From the NCBI GenBank assembly GCA_033002965.1, contig JAURVB010013163.1:124001-188000 (forward strand): 64,000 nucleotides of DNA, given 5' to 3'. Shown in pieces: positions 60,473 to 64,000 of this stretch. The stretch comes from Piper betle (lineage: Eukaryota > Streptophyta > Magnoliopsida > Piperales > Piperaceae). Position 1 is the stretch's first letter. The number at the start of each line of letters is the position of its first letter. The translations under genes and the position numbers were made by a program. A model generated the notes under the pieces. That model saw only the letters and a program-made list of their open reading frames with translations, ran no database searches and was not told where the DNA came from.

Positions 60473-62976
60473 AGAAACTGCACTGGTGGCTTAGTTAAAA
60501 TAATACAAATTTGAATTACATTTACATTGAGCGACTTTTGAGACTTGATCTCGTCACTGAATAGATATTTACGGTGTATTTTTTCGGCTTGGATATATAA
60601 GAGTTGCAAATAATATTTTGCACAATATGGCCTGTGAGGACTCTTGTCTAGTGTGTCAAAGGGTCTTTGGTACATAAACTAGAATATGTAAATATAAACA
60701 AGAGGGACGTGGTCATACGAGGCATGATGCCGTAATAACAATGAATACCGCAAAGAGATGAGGGGAATATAGTTATTTACGTCGCGAACTTTTATTACGC
60801 AGAAAACAAATATCAATGCTCCTGGCGTCGTTGCTCTGTTAAAAAAATGGCAGCATTATTGCTACTGGTTTCTCAACCTGCATGAAGACACAAACAATTC
60901 TATTTCACCAGTACAGGTAACAAATAATGACGTACTAATCTTGAGTTGCGTCAAGCGTGCACGGAAAGGGCCTAGATATCCGTAAAATAATTGGAAATAT
61001 AGTTAAACGTATAATAATAGATAAATTCAAGCTATATCATTATATCACACACAAAACACATGCATACTAAAATATTTATGCATACGACTACGGCGTATTA
61101 CTCGACGCATGCCCAATATAAAGTCTGAGTCCCGAGGGCCATTGAAAATTAGGGATGTAAATAAGTCAAACTTACTCACAAGTATTTTATGTTCGGTTCG
61201 ATTAGTTTGAACTCGTACTCGTTAATTTTGTACTTTAAAAAATACTCGGCACTAAATAGATAATTTGGTGAACAACAAACAGAGCTTAAATTAAAGAGTG
61301 TTCAGTTTGGCTTGACTTAAAACTTGAGTTTGATGTGTTCAAACTCGAAATAATACTCAGCTCGACTTGCTTGTCAATACCATTAAAATTATATTAAACT
61401 TATATAGTGTTGAGAAAATAAATTTCAATCATATATAGTCGAGTATGAACCTAAAGATAAATATTAGTTCGGCTAAAAAATATAACAAACTGAACGCGAG
61501 ACAAGCCCGCGCACCATAGCTGACGACAACTTTGCCTCAGCTGTGACGTACAATGCGCACGGCCTCGTAAAAAAAATACAAACTGGGGTATCACATGAAT
61601 AGAGGGAAAATTGCTAAAATAGGACGACAACGGGGTTAAGGTACAACCTATGTACTTAGACGTGGGCATCGTCTGCACCGGAAAATGAACTTTCGAGTGA
61701 AGATAATAACATGGTAGCTCAAATGCATGCAATTAAAACCTAATCTATTGTACAACTCTAATCTAATCTGTACGCAATTAGAAGTGACTAAACAAAAGCA
61801 CACAAACGAAAGAAAAGTAGTGTTACATAAAAACTACCATTCTATTGCTGATAAATACCTCTACAATGTATTAAAATGCGATCAACTTGCCTGAGCTACT
61901 AAATATACGTACGATTAAGGTCTTCATATTAGACCTCCTACTAGTTTGGTCAACCAATAAGCTACTTGGATCGGCTCTACTCTATCAAATTAAAAAATAA
62001 AAACACTGCGTAAAAACTTTTTACAAAGCAAATTTAATCAGCTAGCTCTGTTTTTTTTGCGGGGGAAATTTGCTTGCTCTTGGAGCCAGAATATATACTA
62101 CTTTAAAGTTCTTTATTTTTATGGAAAAAAGTAAAAAAATTATCGTGATTTCAACCGATGATCATTTGATTGATTGGTGACATTTACAATTTTACGCCGA
62201 ATCACAAGCCATACACCCAAATGATAATTGAATGATGTAATATATCCCCCTCTCACTGACATGGCGGATTATGAATCAAACAGGTGTATAAAAACAGTTA
62301 AAACGGTTGAATAGCGAGGGGGGTGGAAGAAGCTTTTCCCGGCCATTGAAATATCCAAACACCGCAATCCCACCCGCTCCGTCGCCGGCCATCGGTGCCA
62401 GCTCCGTCGGAGAGTAGCTGGAATGGGCTGGACCATTTCCCTTCCCTAATTGAGGGGAGAAAGGGAAAACCATAGTCATTGATCCTTCTTAACAACAGTT
62501 ATCTTCGTCTTCCTCTCGCTTAAACCTCCTGTCAAATGATCATAACATGAGTTTGGAGCTAGAGGTTTACAGTAGCTGGGTCACTCTTCATTTGGCATGA
62601 CAAGGAGGAAGGCCAAGGAGGAGATTCAAAGTGGCAGCTTCAGAGCTTTCTAGGCTCGAAAATTTTTCATTCTTTTGGAGGTTGGTCTCTGTTTTATTTT
62701 TGATTGCCGTCCATAATTGATTTTTTTGTTTCTGTGTTTGATGTTCATTTTTTATGTTTCAAGGTTTTGTTCCTCTCTAGGTAAAAAATAATGCACGTTT
62801 CCCGTCAATGTTTCATGTGCTTGCCTTTCTTAATCTTCTGGTGGTTCATGTTTATGTTTTTGCGACTGCCTTGGTTAGTTACTTTTTCTTGTTCATCAGA
62901 GAGGTTGTGATGCAGCATCCGATATAAATCTGTGAACAACAATAGACATTGAAACAATTTGGAATACAAATTGAGG
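60473..62976. other. Intergenic
   Basis: No gene supported. 61,190-61,400 contains short repeats of gaactcg/ctcgaa type. 62,480-62,970 may be the leader and promoter of the next gene. Confidence 0.4.
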
Positions 62977-64000
62977 ATGGAAAGAGAGAAAGCCAATCAA
63001 GAAAGTGTTCCTCGTTTGACAAAGAAAATGGTCTTTCCAGGACCACCTCCAGCGCCATCTCCTTGGCTTCGCCGGCGGGGAAGCATCAAAGAGCAATAAC
63101 GACCCGAATCAATTATTCCGTCATCGACGAGAGGCATGTGGGATCGCCTGTTTGAGGAGGGTTACAGAGCCGATGTTTGCATATGCACAGACAACAACGG
63201 CTGCATCTATGATCATGCTAGCATTTTAGTAATATTTTACATGACAAAGCTAATAATGGGCGTAATCTGCGACCCATGTCCGTGGCCATGCTAAAATGTT
63301 GCAACTTTTTGTAAATGTTTGTTTCTTGATTGACACATGAAATGATTCATGATGTTGTTTTAATGTTTATTTATTAGGGAATGGCCTCCCCTGTGACGAA
63401 CAACACTGAAACAAGTGAAAGCTAATAATGGGCGTAAACGAACAATCTCCATTGAAGGTGTTCCTCACCACGCTGTTCACACTTTCATCCGCTACCTGTA
63501 TTCTTCCAGGTATTTAATTTTGCCTCTTGCTCCCCACTATATTGGTTCAAAATATGATTGCTTCCAACTAAACAATTTAATCAAGTAGCCAAATATCATC
63601 CACACCTTTCATGTTATCTTGTAGTCAATTGAGCTAAAGAACGTAATGGTTTATGCGCAGCTATGAGGAGGAAGAGATGAACAAGTACTCCTTGCATTTG
63701 ACAGTATTGTCCCATGTTTTTGCAGTACCGAATTTGAAGCAGGAGTGTGCAAGGAGATTAGAGAAAGGCTTGATCACAACTGAGAATGTGATTGACATAT
63801 ATCGATTGGCTCGACTCTGTGACATCCCACGTCTTTGCCTCATCTGTCACCGCCTACTTCTCAACAACTTTAAGTCTGTCTCTGCCCCCGAAGGATGGAA
63901 CGTTATGGAACAGAGTAATCCTAAAGCTAGAAAAGGAGTTGGTGGAGTCTGTTGTTGAAGATGATTTGGTGTGTAACACAAATATGTATTTGTACTATGA
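62977..64000 (+). pseudogene. BTB/POZ and TAZ domain protein (BT family), damaged, cut by the window end
   Basis: Plant BT proteins link a BTB domain, which binds CUL3, to a TAZ zinc domain and a calmodulin-binding C-terminus. Three exons are visible. The N-terminal frame starts at 62977 but meets a TAA at about 63097; an ATG at 63136 then opens MWDRLFEEGYRADVCICTDN to the donor after 63228. Exon 2 (63378-63509) reads GMASPV, then loses two bases before LKQ; after the shift it reads TISIEGVPHHAVHTFIRYLY. Exon 3 (from 63661) reads YEEEEMNKYSLHLTVLSHVF and a BACK-like helical part to about 63925, where one extra base shifts the frame before LEKELVESVVEDD. The TAZ domain would lie beyond the window. 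Three lesions in about 500 coding bases indicate a pseudogene unless the sequence is poor here. Confidence 0.75.

Overview
This window is nuclear DNA from a flowering plant. The evidence is spliced genes with GT-AG introns, plant-specific families (GID2/SLY1-type F-box, D5-type cyclin, ACA calcium pump, BTB-TAZ protein), decayed Ty3 and Ty1 retrotransposons, Helitrons and MITEs. Two intronless F-box genes are very GC-rich in AT-rich surroundings, which leans towards a monocot; this is inference, and the species cannot be named from the window alone. I saw no prokaryotic, viral or organellar segment.

Layout. 1-6.3 kb is a nest of old Ty3/gypsy-like LTR material, including two LTR-like units head to tail and a tRNA-Met-type primer site, then a decayed leader. 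7.6-8.8 kb holds an F-box gene with one frameshift. 10.1-15.5 kb holds a decayed VDAC (porin) gene on the minus strand, in and beside at least four copies of one Tourist-like MITE family, one nested in another. 16.9-19.1 kb encodes an Arg/Ser-rich protein I could not name. 20.9-24.0 kb is a truncated Ty1/copia element on the minus strand. 26.4-26.9 kb is the gibberellin-signalling F-box gene GID2/SLY1. 27-31.4 kb is AT-rich intergenic DNA. 31.4-34.8 kb (minus) is the exosome cap subunit RRP40, head to head with the RNA polymerase III subunit RPC3/RPC82 (35.6-44.3 kb, plus). 46.8-51.2 kb (plus) is an autoinhibited Ca2+-ATPase of the ACA1/2/7 type, convergent with a CYCD5-type cyclin (52.9-54.5 kb, minus). 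57.5-60.5 kb (plus) is an IFRD-family gene. 63.1-64.0 kb (plus, cut by the window end) is a damaged BTB/TAZ gene.

How the genes relate. This is ordinary eukaryotic gene space, not an operon-like system. The one pairing with a possible shared logic is RRP40/RPC3: both act in RNA production or turnover and share an 817-bp region between start codons. For six genes (RRP40, RPC3, ACA, CYCD5, IFRD and the RS-rich gene) I could join all coding exons in frame from start to stop, and GID2 is a clean single exon. The VDAC and BTB-TAZ genes carry several disabling changes each and the kelch-type F-box gene one. That contrast points to real gene decay more than to poor sequence. I found no convincing new biological system. 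The most interesting items are the pseudogenes, an in-frame retainable intron between two calcium-pump membrane segments, two GC-AG introns, the nested MITEs and a small Helitron in an RPC3 intron.
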